Part shown: piece by piece, positions 6,910 through 8,214 of the stretch | Position numbering within the stretch: position 1 is the first letter of the stretch | Layout of the letters: every line of letters begins with the position of its first letter | Assembly (NCBI GenBank): GCA_023700825.1 | Contig: JAMPYE010000180.1 | Span: 1 to 8,214, forward strand | From: Thermoanaerobaculia bacterium | GTDB taxonomy: Bacteria > Acidobacteriota > Thermoanaerobaculia > Gp7-AA8 | DNA: 8,214 bases | Direction of reading: 5' to 3' | Translations under genes and position numbers: made by a program | Notes under the pieces: model-generated | What the model was told of the DNA's origin: nothing | Database searches by the model: none | The model's input: only the letters and a program-made list of their open reading frames with translations

Positions 6910-8094
6910 ATGGTCCTGTTCAACCACGCCACGCGCGAAATGACCGCCAAGATCGTGTATTACGGTCCGGGCCTCTGCGGAAAAACGACGAATCTACTCG
7001 TCATTTTCGACAAGCTCGAGAGCGACAAGCGCGGGAAGATGCTCTCGCTCGCGACGAAGACCGATCGCACGCTCTTCTTCGACCTCCTCCCCGTCGACAT
7101 CGGCAAGGTCGGGCCTTTCAACCTCAAGATCCAGCTCTATACGGTTCCCGGGCAGGTCTTCTACAACGAGACGAGGAAGCTCGTTCTCAAGGGCGCGGAC
7201 GCCGTCGTCTTCGTCGTCGACTCGCAGCCGTCGATGGTCGACTCGAACCGCGAGAGCTTCGAGAACCTGATCGAGAATCTCGAGCAGAACCAGATCGACT
7301 CGAACGAGATCCCCATCATCATCCAGTACAACAAGCGCGACCTTCCGGGAGTGCTTCCCGTCGAGCGCCTTCAGGAGGATCTCGGCTTCGAGGGATTCCC
7401 GTACATGGAAGCATCCGCCCTCAAGGGTGACGGCGTGATGGAGACCATGAAGCTCGCGACCAAGGTCTGCGCGAAATACCTGATGAACAAGGTCTCGGGC
7501 AAGCCGCTGAAGAAGCGCGAGACTCCGTGGGAGGCGCCGAAGCCTGGCTCGTCGGCCCCTCGCGTCAGCGCGGCTGCCCCGGTTCCGATCGCGATGGACG
7601 ACCCTCTCGCCGCGGAGCCGATCCCCGAGGAGCATCCGTTCACGTCGTCGGCCCCGCTGGAAGCTCCCGAGGAGTTCGCCTCGCCGTTCCCCGAGACCGA
7701 GAGCGAGTACGAAGGCGTCGAGGAGGTCAGCCTCGAGCAACTGCTCGAGGGCAGGGAGCGGCCCGCGACGATGTCGGGCAACATCGCGGTCCCGCTGTTC
7801 GAGGAGCCTGCAGAGGTTCTCGAGGAAATCGAAGAGGTCGAGGAGATCGAAGAGCTCGAGGAAATGGAGCCCCCGATCGCCGTGATGGAACCCGAAGAGG
7901 CGGTGGAGCCTGCCGTCGCCGGGGTGGAGCGCGATGAGGCGCTCGACCTCGGGAACGCGGCCGAAGAGGGCTCACTCGCCTCGGAGATGAATCAGCTGCG
8001 CGCGGAAGTCGACGCGATGCGCGAGGAGCAGCGACGAATCGTCGAAAGCCTCCAGCGGGTCGTTCAGGAACTTACTTCGCTGCTCCGCGGCTGA
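6910..8094 (+). CDS. mglA: MglA-type Ras-like GTPase with long acidic tail and C-terminal coiled coil
   Basis: Residues 1-195 align without gaps at the start to Myxococcus MglA, the small GTPase that sets cell polarity and motility direction. The nucleotide-binding elements are all present: P-loop GPGLCGKTT (19-27), switch I TDRT (51-54) with the catalytic R53, G3 as TVPGQ (78-82; Thr in place of the Ras Asp, typical of MglA) with catalytic Q82, NKRD (141-144), and ASA (168-170). Classical MglA stops near residue 195. This protein continues for about 200 residues: a Pro/Ala-rich linker (about 199-260), a very acidic stretch (about 230-345) with five EE-hydrophobic tripeptides (305-319), and a probable coiled coil (about 357-392). 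No mglB (roadblock GAP) is visible in the window. The tail may act as a localisation or partner-binding arm; this is inferred. It sits between smr and a probable lipoprotein gene in one operon. The symbol refers to the GTPase domain's family. Confidence 0.93.
   Translation: MVLFNHATREMTAKIVYYGPGLCGKTTNLLVIFDKLESDKRGKMLSLATKTDRTLFFDLLPVDIGKVGPFNLKIQLYTVPGQVFYNETRKLVLKGADAVVFVVDSQPSMVDSNRESFENLIENLEQNQIDSNEIPIIIQYNKRDLPGVLPVERLQEDLGFEGFPYMEASALKGDGVMETMKLATKVCAKYLMNKVSGKPLKKRETPWEAPKPGSSAPRVSAAAPVPIAMDDPLAAEPIPEEHPFTSSAPLEAPEEFASPFPETESEYEGVEEVSLEQLLEGRERPATMSGNIAVPLFEEPAEVLEEIEEVEEIEELEEMEPPIAVMEPEEAVEPAVAGVERDEALDLGNAAEEGSLASEMNQLRAEVDAMREEQRRIVESLQRVVQELTSLLRG
7822..7866 (+). repeat. five 9-base units coding for EE-hydrophobic tripeptides
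   Basis: Within the tail of the mglA-like gene, five consecutive units of the form GAR-GAR-NTN encode EEI, EEV, EEI, EEL and EEM (residues 305-319). The units differ at third positions and in the hydrophobic codon, so this is an old or selected repeat, not a fresh slippage product. A three-residue period does not match the coiled-coil heptad, but an acidic helix remains possible. Confidence 0.7.
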
Positions 8095-8101
8095 AGATAC
8101 G

Positions 8102-8107
8102 AAGGAG
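8102..8107 (+). promoter_or_regulatory. ribosome binding site of the last gene
   Basis: AAGGAG lies 8 bases before the ATG at 8116, in the 21-base gap after the mglA-like stop. It is the strongest canonical Shine-Dalgarno in the operon and it fixes the start of the partial gene, which is too short in this window to be called by length alone. Confidence 0.8.
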
Positions 8108-8115
8108 ATCTCGTC

Positions 8116-8214
8116 ATGAAAATCGGCAGAACCGCGCTCGTTGTGTGTTTGCTCGCAACCCTCGCGTGTGGGCGCGAAAAGCAGTCCCCCGAAGAAATCA
8201 GCGACACGCTGAAA
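8116..8214 (+). CDS. N-terminus of a probable lipoprotein (C-terminus beyond window)
   Basis: Thirty-three codons are visible before the right edge. The protein begins MKIGRTALVVCLLATLACG: a basic n-region, a hydrophobic core from about residue 6 to 17, and a Cys at 18 followed by Gly, then a charged, soluble-looking stretch (REKQSPEE). This is the layout of a bacterial lipoprotein signal peptide cleaved before C18. The box TLAC departs from the usual L-[AS]-[GA]-C, with Thr at -3 and Leu at -2, so simple secretion is the alternative. The gene follows the mglA-like gene by 21 bases with a strong Shine-Dalgarno and is probably cotranscribed with it. Too little is visible to name a family. Confidence 0.75.
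   Translation, partial: MKIGRTALVVCLLATLACGREKQSPEEISDTLK

Noticed and set aside
6342..7430. 362-residue plus-strand frame crossing nadA start, smr and mglA
   Set aside because: It is out of frame with smr and mglA, which both have strong motif support, and its Arg-rich sequence fits frame-shifted reading of those genes.
6994..7740. 248-residue minus-strand frame over the mglA-like gene
   Set aside because: It is antisense to the GTPase domain and tail; no motif and no plausible start context.
1..8214. Recent horizontal transfer or a mobile island
   Set aside because: Base composition and codon style look even across all genes, and there are no transposase, integrase, tRNA or flanking direct repeats in the window.

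Overview
The window is GC-rich bacterial chromosome, densely coded, with no tRNA, rRNA, CRISPR array, insertion sequence or phage gene that I can see. Three things point to a soil-type Acidobacteriota or a Myxococcota-like lineage: two very large Ser/Thr protein kinases back to back, one in the kinase-membrane segment-TolB/FlgO-like-TPR layout common in Acidobacteriota; an MglA-type polarity GTPase; and a stand-alone Smr protein of the DLH-x-F-x-PRDV type. The lineage is an inference from gene style, not a proven assignment.

Layout. (1) Bases 1-2663, minus strand: the N-terminal 887 residues of a kinase fused to a STAND/AAA-type ATPase and TPR repeats, running off the left edge. Most of this stretch also carries a long open frame on the plus strand, which is an antisense shadow. 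(2) Bases 2664-2873: a divergent intergenic region with two inverted repeats and weak promoter-like words. (3) Bases 2874-5345, plus strand: an intact membrane-anchored Ser/Thr kinase with TolB/FlgO-like and TPR regions. (4) Bases 5346-5446: a convergent gap with a degenerate 7-base tandem repeat. (5) Bases 5447-6478, minus strand: nadA, quinolinate synthase. (6) Bases 6550 to the right edge, plus strand: a compact operon of smr, an mglA-like GTPase with a roughly 200-residue C-terminal extension, and the start of a probable lipoprotein gene.

How they may work together. The two kinases share a control region and both end in TPR-type interaction modules, so they may belong to one signalling unit: one membrane-anchored with the intact catalytic motifs, the other soluble with degenerate kinase and ATPase loops. 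NadA makes quinolinate for NAD and is a housekeeping gene with no visible pathway partner here. The smr-mglA-lipoprotein operon is the part most likely to hold something little described: a small GTPase with complete catalytic residues, a long acidic linker and a C-terminal coiled coil, apparently without an adjacent mglB, coupled to a nucleic-acid-type Smr protein and an envelope protein. Every gene except the partial last one belongs to a recognised family. What is unusual is the combinations and the deviations in motifs.
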